NCBI GenBank assembly: GCA_905250025.1
Contig: CAJNOJ010000159.1
Span: forward strand, 124,001 to 188,000
DNA length: 64,000 nucleotides
Direction: 5' to 3'
Source of the DNA: Adineta ricciae
Lineage: Eukaryota > Rotifera > Eurotatoria > Adinetida > Adinetidae
Shown: one piece after another, positions 38,466-48,963 of the stretch
How positions within the stretch are numbered: the stretch's first letter is position 1
How the letters are laid out: every line of letters begins with the position of its first letter
Notes under the pieces: generated by a model
The model's input: only the letters and a program-made list of their open reading frames with translations
Told to the model about the DNA's origin: nothing
Database searches by the model: none
Program-made: the position numbers and the translations under genes

Positions 38466-39689
38466 AAAACGACATTGCCATCTATTCCTGCTGAGCGGAA
38501 GTATCGATTAAAACTGAACATAAATTTCATTCTATTGGCAATAAATGATGAAAAACGCCGTTGTGCCTAGAAAGTTCCACCGCTGATCGGCTGAGTGATA
38601 AAAATCGTCACGAAAGTCAACATTCTATCCGCATACGATCTTCGTATCAGTAGCATCATCAAAATTTTTTCCATAATACAGATAAGAACTCTCCACTCGA
38701 CTAGTGCGTTGTTGATCAGTCCATTCGAGTGTATTTACTTTGTCATTTCGAAATCAATTATTGGAAAAGATCTTCAGGAGCTGAGAGCGTGGGTTTCGAA
38801 AGCATTTCTTTCGTCTCAGAACATCTGAATGTCTCTTCCATTCGAATCAGTTAGATCAGGGACGTACAGTGTCGGTGAAAAGTGGTGCTGCAAGTTAATT
38901 TGACACGAGTGATGTGAGAGCGCGTCCGATCCATTTGAATAAATGAATATTAACTAAATCAGCGTTGTTTTTGTTGTGTGTAGAAAACTCGACAACCTTG
39001 ATCTATCGTTTGAGATTTCATTCGTACTTGGGCTTTTATTATGCGAGCCCATTCGTGAAAAATCTCATCTGATCATGTCGTTAGTTATGGAACATTGAAA
39101 AAGATTAATCACGTTAGATTTTACTGATTTACTTGGCAATTGTTTGAATGAGAAGATCTCAATCGAACTGGTCGCTTGTCTTATCAGTCAATGTTCTAAT
39201 GATGCAGAAAGGAAGAGAAAACGAGACTAAAATCTTAATTTCTATTTGGGAAAACAAACCATCCAGGATATTGAATACACTGTATGAGCCTTTTTCTCTT
39301 TCTCTCTCTCTCGTCTTCGCCTCCTCATTAGCTTTTCTATATATATAACTAACAAAGCTAACAACTTGTGCATTATTAGACTCGTTTCCGAGTGAGATTG
39401 TTGTTAGGACTGTTTGTTTCTCTATAAACTAGAATTCAAATTAAATGAGTCTGATTTAATTAAATGAGAACAGGAACAAACTTGACATAGTAAGTAACTC
39501 ATTTTGCGTCGATTAGACATCAAATTAAGAGATCCTATATCAACATAGACATTTTCATTTATTCAGATGTGGAAATACTGTGACATCAGGTGAACACTGC
39601 GTGTGATCTGGGAATAAGGACACTGTATCGCTTTGTTTATGGAAAATATTTGTTCGCGTGCCAATTAGATGATCTATAATATCGAGTAA

Positions 39690-39729
<40 letters not shown>

Positions 39730-39838
39730 TGTTTGATTTGTTTTTGGAGTTTTTGTTTCATATCGCAAGAAATATGTAGGAGTTTGGTGAATATTTGTGA
39801 TCTATTTTAGATAAATCGATATTTTTCGATCTGTTGCA
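38466..39838. other. Intergenic stretch
   Basis: AT-rich with a CT-rich run near 39296-39312 and a (GA)n array at 39692-39723. A 77-codon frame at 38595-38828 has no recognisable content. Confidence 0.5.
39692..39723. repeat. (GA)n microsatellite
   Basis: About 16 GA dinucleotides, about 115 bases upstream of the neuropeptide-like gene. Confidence 0.9.
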
Positions 39839-40177
39839 ATGACCATGTTCAAATTGCTTAGTATGTTAATGATTTTATTTATTACGTTGGCAACATTCTG
39901 TCCGAATCAGGCCGAGAGTCGAGCTGTGCACAATGTTTGTATTGAATGTTTTCAGATTGATGAAGGTAACTCATGTTCTGACTTTTCTTAGATCTACAAG
40001 AACGGTCAGCCATCTCACATCGCATATCTTCGTCTTGGTGATGACGATGAATTAGCTAGCGACGATAACAGTGGCGAAAATCAAGACGTGTATACGCACA
40101 CGAAACGTAAGAGTGAACTGTTATCATCATTATATGGTCTACCATATGCTCTTGCTCGCAAACGACAAGCAAATTAA
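39839..40177 (+). CDS. Putative neuropeptide precursor with PDF-like peptide
   Basis: Two exons (39839-39934, 39992-40177) around a 57-base intron give 93 residues. The first 26 or so residues, MTMFKLLSMLMILFITLATF onward, form a signal peptide. An acidic spacer (LGDDDELASDDNSGENQD) follows. Then HTKR, the segment KSELLSSLYGLPYALA, RKR and a three-residue tail QAN. Dibasic sites on both sides fit prohormone-convertase processing. The peptide resembles arthropod pigment-dispersing factor (NSELINSLLSLP): S-E-L, S-L and L-P align. PDF peptides are normally C-terminally amidated, but no Gly precedes RKR here. The gene is not in common families I know. The call as a secreted precursor is fair; the PDF link is inference from a short motif. 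Confidence 0.65.
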
Positions 40178-40328
40178 ATGAACTGATGAATATTGATATT
40201 ATGTAGCACATCTCTCTCTCTCTAACTTTCTTTATTTCTTCAGTATATAGTATGCACGTCTATCATCATGATTCAAAATGTTTTTGTTTCGACAATATCA
40301 ATTAAATAAATGCCCGTACGAAGAATAT

Positions 40329-42101
40329 CTATTCAACACGACGAGACCATTTTAAATAGCAAATCGTTGTGAGAAAAATCATCACCATAGTGATTAGATT
40401 AAACCTAAGAAAGTTTTCAGATGTTTTAGTTTCGAAGCAAGGTGTTTTTGTCTTACGTTTTATCGAAAGTCTCAGCAGAATCTCTCCAATCATCTGCATA
40501 TCCACCGTATTGAGTAATGTACTCCAGAGGCATGGGCCCACCACAACAAAACGGTGTACCTTCTTCGTCTAAATTCGAGATGGATGAAACATTAAAAGAG
40601 GAGAACTTTCATTTGATTACCTTCACAACAGGTATCGGCTTCAGAGAGTTTACATTCAATTTCAATTGGACAAGTGACTAATTTGCCAGATACATTACAA
40701 ACACCGAAACCATCTTTGTCCAATGTCGTATTGACCAATGTTGTATTCAGATCTTCTTGAATACAGTAAAACACATCTGGTTTTGTACCATTAATTGTAT
40801 TTGGAGGATGCTCTGACACAGGTGGATAACCATAGTATCCTAAAATTCGAGAGCAGCTTTCGCTAGAACAGCAATAAAGAACATGTTTTCTTTGATTACC
40901 ATGTGCATAATAAGGTCCATGGTGACCCACTCGACTTCCTGCATAATAACCAACACCAGCATAGACGCCTTGATTGTATTTTCGTCGTTGATAATATCGT
41001 TTGCCAAAACGAGCGGCATGTGGTATGAACGTTTTGGCCGAACGTGACTAGAAAATTTGTCGACGTAAATTGATCAAAGAAGTCGTTAGGGACGAAATTA
41101 GATTTACCCATATGCTTCCACCAGAGCCACCAATACCAAAATGACGTCCTCCCGATCTCGAACCACCAGTACCAATACCATGTGTGATTTTACCTAAGAA
41201 AATTGATCAGTTCTGTTTGTTACTGAACACTAGGTAACGTATGAACTTACGAATTCGAGAACCAAAACTAGAACTACTTCCACTTGTACCAGTGGCAACT
41301 CCTTCGATAAACGAATTTGTATCCATGATATCGATTATTTCAGACAAGGATACAAACTTGAGCCCGACGATCCTCGTAGCATAGATCGAAGTCCTAAGCG
41401 CACTCGATTACCTCCACCGCCGAATGTTCCACCACTGCCCTTGCTACTACCTAGTGAAAAGAGATACTTGACTTATTTGATAGGTCAAACACATTTACGA
41501 GAAAAGATTCCAGAACGGCTTGATGAGGATGCTCGACTACTACCTAAAATAATCAACCGAAGTAGAACATAAAAGAGCAGCCTTGTAATTGATTGATCAG
41601 TTACTACTAAAGATTCTTGATGACGATGATCGACTTCCTAAAATTCGAATCGATGTGAAAACATAGTACTTAAAAGGCTGATATACCACTGAAAACTCTT
41701 GATCCACTTCTACTACCCCCGAATCGACCACCACCAGATCGTCCACCACCGGATCGTCCTCCGCCACCACCTCCTCTTCCTCCTCCGCCTCCTCGAGCAC
41801 GGCGAAATCGTTCCAAGATTTGATCAGCTTCAATTTCTAAATAAAATCCCTTCGATTAATTTCCTTGGAAAAGATCTTATGTACCCGAATTGATCTGATT
41901 TAAATCAAAGTCTGGTATAATTCGTGTCTTACGCGTAGTATTACAAAGTACACTGATACGTCGTAATCTTGCTGATTTATTAATCTCCATAGTTTCATTA
42001 CCTGCCGATTCTTTCAAAATATCACAGATCGAATTCATGCGCACGTTTCTTATCATTAAACAGCTTAGAAGGCAAAAACTAATCCGTATCATTAAGGTCA
42101 T
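40329..42101 (-). CDS. Gly-rich single-pass membrane protein with Cys-rich CX-like ectodomain
   Basis: Ten exons (42101-41885, 41836-41687, 41637-41605, 41543-41499, 41450-41358, 41301-41251, 41193-41108, 41047-40621, 40568-40457, 40404-40329) sum to 430 codons. The N-terminus MTLMIRISFCLLSCLMI is signal-like. Next is a Gly/Ser/Arg-rich region (RARGGGGGRGGGGGGRSGGG and SSSSR repeats) built from small phase-1 exons of 33-93 bases, a layout suited to exon duplication. The ectodomain has paired Cys (LYCCSSESCSRI, CPIEIECK, ADTCCEDEEG, PFCCGG) and N-glycosylation sites. A final exon adds the membrane segment FNLITMVMIFLTTICYL and a short basic tail. Ending the gene at the TAA at 40453-40455 would miss this exon. 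The pattern recalls nematode CX modules; the function is unknown. Confidence 0.7.
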
Positions 42102-42376
42102 CTCGATCCGGAGGGTCTCGTGTTTGCTTCTTCGAATAATCAATACTAAATAAGTATCTGTCTCGTTAGTTTATACCATCGATATTCCTCAAAGAGGAAA
42201 AAAACAGAATCTATATTAGGACATAGCGCTATTCCTTTTGGTTGTGTATCATTAAGATCACACGAGATGATAGAACAAAACAGACACGCTTAGCATTTTG
42301 ATACCAAACAAGAAGAGAGATTCTTTTTGAGAAAGTCCAAATATAAAAGAACATAGAATACAAAGACATGCACGTC

Positions 42377-44183
42377 TTATGAGAATGTTGTTAAAAGATG
42401 TTCGTATGACGACAGAGCGCTTCTAAATGATGACAAATCATCATCGCAAGAATCTGAACGTTGTTTGATGTTATATAACGACATGAATGTAAGTTCAACA
42501 AGTTTGTTAAGTTGTTCCGTACGTTGTTCAATCGAGAAAAACAAACGATTCACTAATGCACGGCAAGCAGGTATTTGAGCAATTCGTAATAAGATTGAAA
42601 GACTTTCGATCGTGGCCACTAGCGACGAATATCTAAGAAAAACAAAAAATAGATTTACTTTATATATACATATTCTTTTTTTCCTCGACATTACCGTGCC
42701 TCGAGTAATTCAGCATCGCGTGGCATTTGAGCACTCGTTCGCACGATGTCATTAGTTTTCACTTTTAATTTTTCCAATTGCTGAGAGAATTCACCGAGTA
42801 AATTGCCATTTTCTCTGAACTGAGTTTTGACATGATTCATTTGACTCAGGTCGAATAAACGAGAATAAAGCATGTTGGCATCAGTGATAATATCCCGATC
42901 GCAACATAATCTAAGTAAAAAAGAAGTTCGGTTATACTTGCTTTTCTTCTCCTGGTGAAATTTTACTGTTTTGCCGAAATAATTTCCTCATAACCATCGG
43001 AATTTTCTTCATTTGAGTCTTCAACAATCGCATCTAATTGTACTGGTCGTATTGAGGACAGCGAATTTTGATTCATCAATGGTAAATTAATGTCGATTTG
43101 TTGAATGCTATCTTCATCGACTGATTGCTTTTCATTCGAATCAACTTTGACAATACACGAACTCGGTGCCGTAAACTGATCGATTGATTCATCCGTCAAG
43201 CTTATGTTTGATGATATGCACTGTAGACTGGAATTCTCGTTTACAGTTGGCAATTGTTTCGTTTGTGTATGCCCATTTTGTTGTAAACTAAATTTGCAAA
43301 AAAAAGCATGTTGGAAGGTCGACTGAGAAAGAGTTTTTCTCAGTTGATGAAAGTCGCTTACTTTGCCGATTGAGTTCGATTGTGTTTTTTCGACTTTTTA
43401 TTATGTTTAAAAGCGGCGAAACAACTTCGCCAAGACCATTGATGTCGACTAGTACTCATAATCGATAAAGAAAATAACTGTATGTGTTTATGCGTGCCTA
43501 TCGTCTGATTACTCACTGATCCGTTCTGTCAATCTTCAATTGCAACTTGTCTGTTACCCTCGTCACTATTCGTATAAAGAGAGAATAAATCGAGTAAGCG
43601 ACTGAGTTGAAGAAGAGAAAGAAAAAGTTGAAGAGAATTCTTAACGAATAATAAAGAGACGATGACAAACACGATCCGATCTGTAAGAAGAACAAGACAA
43701 ATGATCACAAGATGATTTCTTCCTTCACAATCGCCTTCTTCTGCTTTGTTGCTCTCTCTCTCTGTCTTTTCCAATTCGGAAGGATCAAACGAGCAAGTGA
43801 ATTCGAATAGATTGAGCCAGACGATCTCTCAGTTGGACATTTTGATAAACTCATCAAAAACATTGCGTGAACACTTGATATAATACGGTTTCCAATATTC
43901 TTTGTTTGAGTTCTATTTGTTTTAGGCGCGAATTTTTCTCTTCTCATTCACTCTCAAGTGTACTTATTGAAAAGATTTTCAAATAAACTTACCTGTCATT
44001 TGTTGTTGTTGATCGAGATACGTGTAAATAGCATTTTTTTACTTCTTCTCCACGATCAAAACGCAAGAACTGCCTCAGTGGAGAATAGCGACATAAAATA
44101 ATGATTCGAACAATAGCGAAGCCCAGTAAAAGTATTACAATCAACAATAATATTGATACTATTGCAATTACATCCGTTTCCAT
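42377..44183 (-). CDS. Uncharacterised protein, probably with N-terminal membrane segment
   Basis: The main body has four exons (43448-43362, 43287-42967, 42910-42695, 42632-42377) that join in phase. An upstream exon 44183-43993 encodes ETDVIAIVSILLLIVILLLG as a strong transmembrane helix. It joins through a 544-base intron to ACTAG|TCGACA in the same phase, giving 356 residues. Alternatively translation starts at ATG 43459, just before that acceptor, without the helix. After a basic stretch (KHNKKSKKHNRTQ) comes an acidic Ser/Asn-rich region and then a helical C-terminus (SQQLEKLKVKTNDIVRTSAQ; TIESLSILLRIAQIPACRAL). I do not recognise the family. The intron length is the weak point of the longer model. 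Confidence 0.6.
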
Positions 44184-44498
44184 TCTTTATGTTCTATTTC
44201 AGATCGTATGACACGTCCTTCTTCCTTTCAAACACGTAATCGCAAAGTGAACATTAATGAAATCCTTCGTTTTATGGTTTTACTAACATATGGGCGTTAA
44301 AACGAGAAGAGAAGATTGATTTCATTCTCAAGTATCTCCTGCAGATGTAACCGATCAAAGTTGAATGAAATTTTTGCAAAGAAATTCGTTCTGATCAAAT
44401 CGCATAGTTTTAATCGACAAAAAGAAGCAAGAATACATTCATCACACACACATGAACAACGAGTAAAAAGAATCACAGGTGACTTTTTCTTCGTTCGT
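44184..44498. other. Short intergenic region
   Basis: The upstream region of the minus-strand membrane-protein gene abuts the 3' end of the SCP2 gene, both on the minus strand. Nothing else is seen. Confidence 0.4.
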
Positions 44499-45020
44499 TT
44501 ATAATTTCGATTGTTCTTTGAAAAGTGTGGACAATTTCTGTGCTAGCATGACATTGCCTTTTACTTTGAGTTTGCCTTTTGCAAAAAGCTAAACACAAAA
44601 AGTACATCGCATTAAATGACTTCGACAAACAAGTTTCGACATACAGCCGGTGCATTAGCTTGACCTGTTGCTAACTGGATGAAATCATCATCGTCCACGG
44701 TAATTGTCACTTGAGCAGTGGCACCTTCTTTTGGTTTACCTTCATAGATGGTTCCTTGTTTACCATCGACAGCTAAAACACGTAATGTTCAATAGTTTCT
44801 GATGGAATGCAATCGACTTACTCCAGCTCTGTTGTACGTTTCCACCCTTTGTGATATCAAAAACAATAACAGCACCAACTTTTTTCACGAGAGTTGGCTG
44901 TGCTTGAGCGCGTTTATTGATTTCAGCAAAAGCAACTTGAGCTTTTAAGTCCTACCGACGAAATATTGTTACAAAATAAGATAAAAGAGAAATTATCAAA
45001 CTATTTACTTCTTGAGGCAT
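44499..45020 (-). CDS. SCP2: SCP2-domain sterol carrier protein
   Basis: Four exons (45020-45009, 44951-44822, 44772-44645, 44588-44499) give 119 residues, the size of a free-standing SCP2 domain. The domain binds sterols, fatty acids and acyl-CoA in a hydrophobic tunnel. Features include GAVIVFDITKGG, then GKPKEGATAQVTITVDDDDF and the C-terminal KGKLKVKGNVMLAQKLSTLF, which matches the family GKLKIKGN.MLA.KL block. The protein ends EQSKL; the SKL would be a C-terminal PTS1 peroxisomal signal, as in animal SCP2. TTTTAG is found about 17 bases upstream of the ATG. It may be a stand-alone SCP2 or an HSD17B4/SCP-x-derived single domain. Confidence 0.92.
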
Positions 45021-45363
45021 TTTCGTTATGATTATTCTACTAAAAGGTATGAAATAAATAAGCAAAAACCGTATCTAATCGCACGACATGCGTCTATCTC
45101 AAGATACTTGCCTTTACATGAGTGGTGAATGACAAATTCAGAATAGAGGACGCTGAATGCAGAGTTCGACACAATCATGACCTCTCGAAATACTTAGGCC
45201 GTTTTCAGTACGGCAAAACAATGGTTATCAGTTTGCATATCATCAACAGCGACGAGGAAGATTCTCAGGAGCGCCTAGTGCAAGATTGTTTTTGAAAAAA
45301 AACAAATCGGATAGGAAAACAAAACGGATGATTTTATTAAGAGTATCACAAATGCAAAGAGCA
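45021..45363. other. Intergenic between SCP2 and PDE12
   Basis: AT-rich DNA upstream of SCP2 and 3' of PDE12. No exon was seen. Confidence 0.4.
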
Positions 45364-47600
45364 TTATTTTATCATTTCAAGATCCATGACAATAGCTAAG
45401 TGATCACTCGGAATTTTACACGATGGTAAAGCCGTAAATTCTGTCACTTCTGCATCGGTTGGCATTGGTATACATCGGTGAAATTTGAACTTTTTCGTTT
45501 CGAAGAAGATGTGATCGATAACGGCGTGAAACGATACCATGTAGTTTGTATAAGAATAGTTCGAATAAGTACTCAGTTCAAGCGGGAGTTTATAATCGAA
45601 GTCTTCTATTATTCTTACATAGCCTACACGAGAAGACATTGATTGATCGTCCTCTGAAGATTGCAGTACGTACCTTCGGTATAGCCGCGATGGTTTGGAT
45701 CTCGCAAAAGGGCTCCTGAGAAGAGCAGATGAAACGCTAGTGAGGTTGTATTTGAATTGAAATCACCGCACCAGATTATGGATACATTTTTATTCTAAAG
45801 AACGCAATGCAAATAGATAATAACAAAAAAAACATTTACTTGTTGTTCATAGAAGTCTTTCACTTCTTTAATATGTTCACTCGCAATCACACTTTGAAAG
45901 CACCGCACAATGTCAGCTTGAGGGTGATAATGTAAATGAGTATTGCACATGAGAAAGATCTCATTCAATTGTCCTTTAGGTTGCAATGCCAAAACCTAAA
46001 ACATCACTCAATATACTTGGATTTCCTCGCCTCGTTTTAACTCACTTGTAATACAGTGTTTCGTTCTAATAAATTTGCATTCACATTAGGTACTAGTGAA
46101 GTGCATTGTCGGATACGTTCCATATGCGGTGAAGTACGTAAATGTTCTCCTAATCTGATATGGTGAGTATTGATCGCACTGAAAAGAAAGTTTTGAAGAT
46201 GAACCAAATGACCTATCCTAGAAGGATTCTTACCTGAATCGCTCATTTCGATAGAAGATCGCTTCACCTTCTTGTACGCTTTCACTTTTTATCTTCAAAT
46301 CCCCTGAATATCCATGTAGCTTCAATACAGTCGAAAGTTCACGTTCGTAGAACCTAGTATCACATTCTTGAAGGAAAATCAAATCAGCGTGATATCCTAA
46401 GATTTCTTTCAGAAGAAGTGGTTTGCGATAATCATGATTGAGATGATCTTCGGGGCAATACGGGTACATGATTTCAGCTGCACCGGTCGATGCTGCATAC
46501 CCATTTGCGAGGATGTTATACGAAACTACACGAAGTCTAGAAACGAGAAAAATTTATGAGAATCAAAAGAAAACGACAGATCGTACGAGTTGGAATCGAT
46601 TGGAAGGTAATCTTGGGTTAACTGATGCCTTGTATTCATTGGTAAATCACTTGGACATGGAATAATTCGTGTTTTGGAAGTATGAACTGCTTGCATGCCT
46701 GTTCGCGCAGAGCTGTTTCGTGGTAAGCAGGCAAGACGCACGAATTTATTGACATGTTCATCGCGAAAGATACAAAACGGGCCAGTATGAACGTGTATCC
46801 ACTGTGCATCATCAATAGTTTCTTCAAGTTCATCGGTCTCTTCAGTTTTCAACTCATCCGCAACATACCAATTGAATAGTGAATGTTCCGGATCACCATA
46901 ATCAAGTTCAACAACTGCGGTCGTGATCGCATTCGACATAATTATTTCCGGAAATCGAAATTTGATCAAAGCTAGAAGAATTCACGTAGAAAATGAGTTT
47001 CCTGAAGTACAAGTATTAACCAGGCGCATTGTATTCAACTTGATACGACTGTTCATTGATAACCAATCGTCGACAACTCAGCCAAGCTTGTTTGTTTAGC
47101 TGAGTTTCATCAATCACTTGATTATTCTCATCAAATAATTGAATAACGATCGGTTCTGGTTGGACCGGTGAATCAATCTTATTGTTCTGCTTATCACGGC
47201 GTTTATTTTTCTTCTTTGCCGCCTGCTCGATATTGGCAGCCAAACGACGTATCGTTTGAGAAACCGACTCATCAACCGAGCGTAATAAATTAAATTTTCG
47301 TCGCACTGCTGTCGACGGTATATCGTAGGTCATTTGAATGAGAACTTTCGTTTGATCGTCTTTATCAAAGACAAAGCAAGTACGCTGATTCGAAGCCATA
47401 AATAGATCTAACGTGGTCGAACGATAGAGTTTTTTGAGTTGAGCAAAGAATTCACGGCGACGACTAGAATGACGAATGGAATAGAGTGTGGAAATTCGAG
47501 CAAATAGAAGCATAGCTTCATTCAATCCAAAATAAAATAAAAAACAATCATGTGAAAACTGTTTGCTCGTTTTGCTTTCGTTTTCATTAGTAAATTCCAT
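45364..47600 (-). CDS. PDE12: 2',5'-phosphodiesterase 12 (mitochondrial poly(A)-specific exonuclease)
   Basis: Seven exons (47600-47021, 46971-46578, 46536-46234, 46178-46046, 45995-45840, 45794-45674, 45653-45364) give 658 residues from the longest start. PDE12 removes 2',5'-oligoadenylates and trims poly(A) in mitochondria, using the EEP (exonuclease-endonuclease-phosphatase) fold. Diagnostic blocks are RVVSYNILANGYA, then DLIFLQECDTRFY, CNTHLHYHPQADIVR, IIWCGDFNS and PSDHLAIVMDLEM. The catalytic Glu, the Asp/Asn pair and the terminal His are all present. The N-terminal domain contains FDENNQVID as in vertebrates. The start is uncertain: ATG 47513 (MLLFARISTLYSIRHSSRRR) would give a cleaner mitochondrial presequence than ATG 47600. 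Confidence 0.94.
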
Positions 47601-48963
47601 AGATGAAGAAACAAAACTCTGTACCTTTCCAACTAATCTTCGATTTCGTCGAATAACACATACTGAAGTCCCGGAAAAGGTTTCTATTTATACTGCGGTG
47701 GAGTTTCCACATCGATCGAACAAATTAGCTAATCACTGAGTCATACTGCCTATTCTTTCAACATTTCCAGCATGCCGATTGATATTGATTCAATAAACAA
47801 ATACCTCAAACTTTTTTGTTTGGTCCGGATCCTTAACCAATCAGAATTTCGTTCTCAAAATTTTTACAGAGATACACTTCACTCCGAAATTATATGCACA
47901 AACTTCACACCATTCCTGTGCATACGTTCAGATATCGAGTGTCCCGACAAAAATGCGTTCGACATGACTTCCTTTTAATAAGGAATATTATATCAGTTCA
48001 TTGAGTACCCCCAACAACAATATGTCAACGGCTGGTCGTCGTTAAACGTCATATGCACCTAATGAATATGTTCATTGTATCTACGTATGATTTTACGAAC
48101 ATTGTGCTGACAGCTGCCTCCATCCATTTGTTTATTTGTTGATACGTATACCCATATCGACAAATCCCGATAGAATCTGATCGTATCCGAGTATGGGAAT
48201 GATCGGCTTGGACGGAGTTTACGAACGAATTAAATATACATACAAACAATAGTAGCAATAACGATGTTTCTTTTCTACAATTACAACACAGATACAGTAT
48301 AGCGTAGTACGTTCTGTCAAATAGTGATATCCCGTTTCACATGTTACATGTCAATAATTATCATTTCTTATGGAAAGAGAATCTTATCTATTAGTGAGAA
48401 TCATAAATTTGCCTTGATATTTCGTATTCTGACGTAGTAATACTCATGAGAAGTTCTTGTTTAACTTCTCATGAGCACGACAAATAGTTAAAATAATCGA
48501 TATATCTTGACTGAAGTGCGGCTCTCGTTTTACTCTGGAAGGCGGTGCCTGTTCGCTCATCTGAATCACGATGTACTGGACGACCCGGAAGAATCTGATT
48601 TTCTTTCGATACAATCAAGGTTTTCCTCAAAATGAAACAGATAACTGATCGATCAACTAGTCGATGGTTATTGTATGGTGTAAACAGTCAACCAATCAGA
48701 ATATTGATCAATTACAGTACAGTATCTTTCTTGCTAATTCAAAATCAAGAACGAATAAGCTCAAATATTGATTTCTCTTCATTTCTTCGTGCATACAATC
48801 GAACAACGAGTAGGAGACAGACATGTTTTCGTTGATGTCGGATTGAATTTCGTTTGACGCATTTCTCCCCCTTTAGGTTTACTCGAGATACACAAATGTA
48901 AATAGACGACAAAACCAAATCCTCCACTCATCTTTCAGAAGTCTTTCGTTTCCTTTCGTATCA
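47601..48963. other. Intergenic between PDE12 and GCKIII kinase
   Basis: The genes are divergent, so promoters for both lie here. CTTTCAG at 48932-48938 may be the 5' splice acceptor of the kinase. No further exon or repeat was recognised. Confidence 0.45.

Noticed and set aside
40453-40455. TAA as the end of the Cys-rich membrane protein
   Set aside because: A GTAAG donor just before it and a TTTCTTAG acceptor 52 bases on restore frame into a membrane helix, so the stop lies in an intron.
43513-43947. Minus-strand frames of 60-81 codons in the long first intron of the 42.4-44.2 kb gene
   Set aside because: Hydrophobic composition comes from AT/T-rich sequence, and joining them to the first exon gives a stop.
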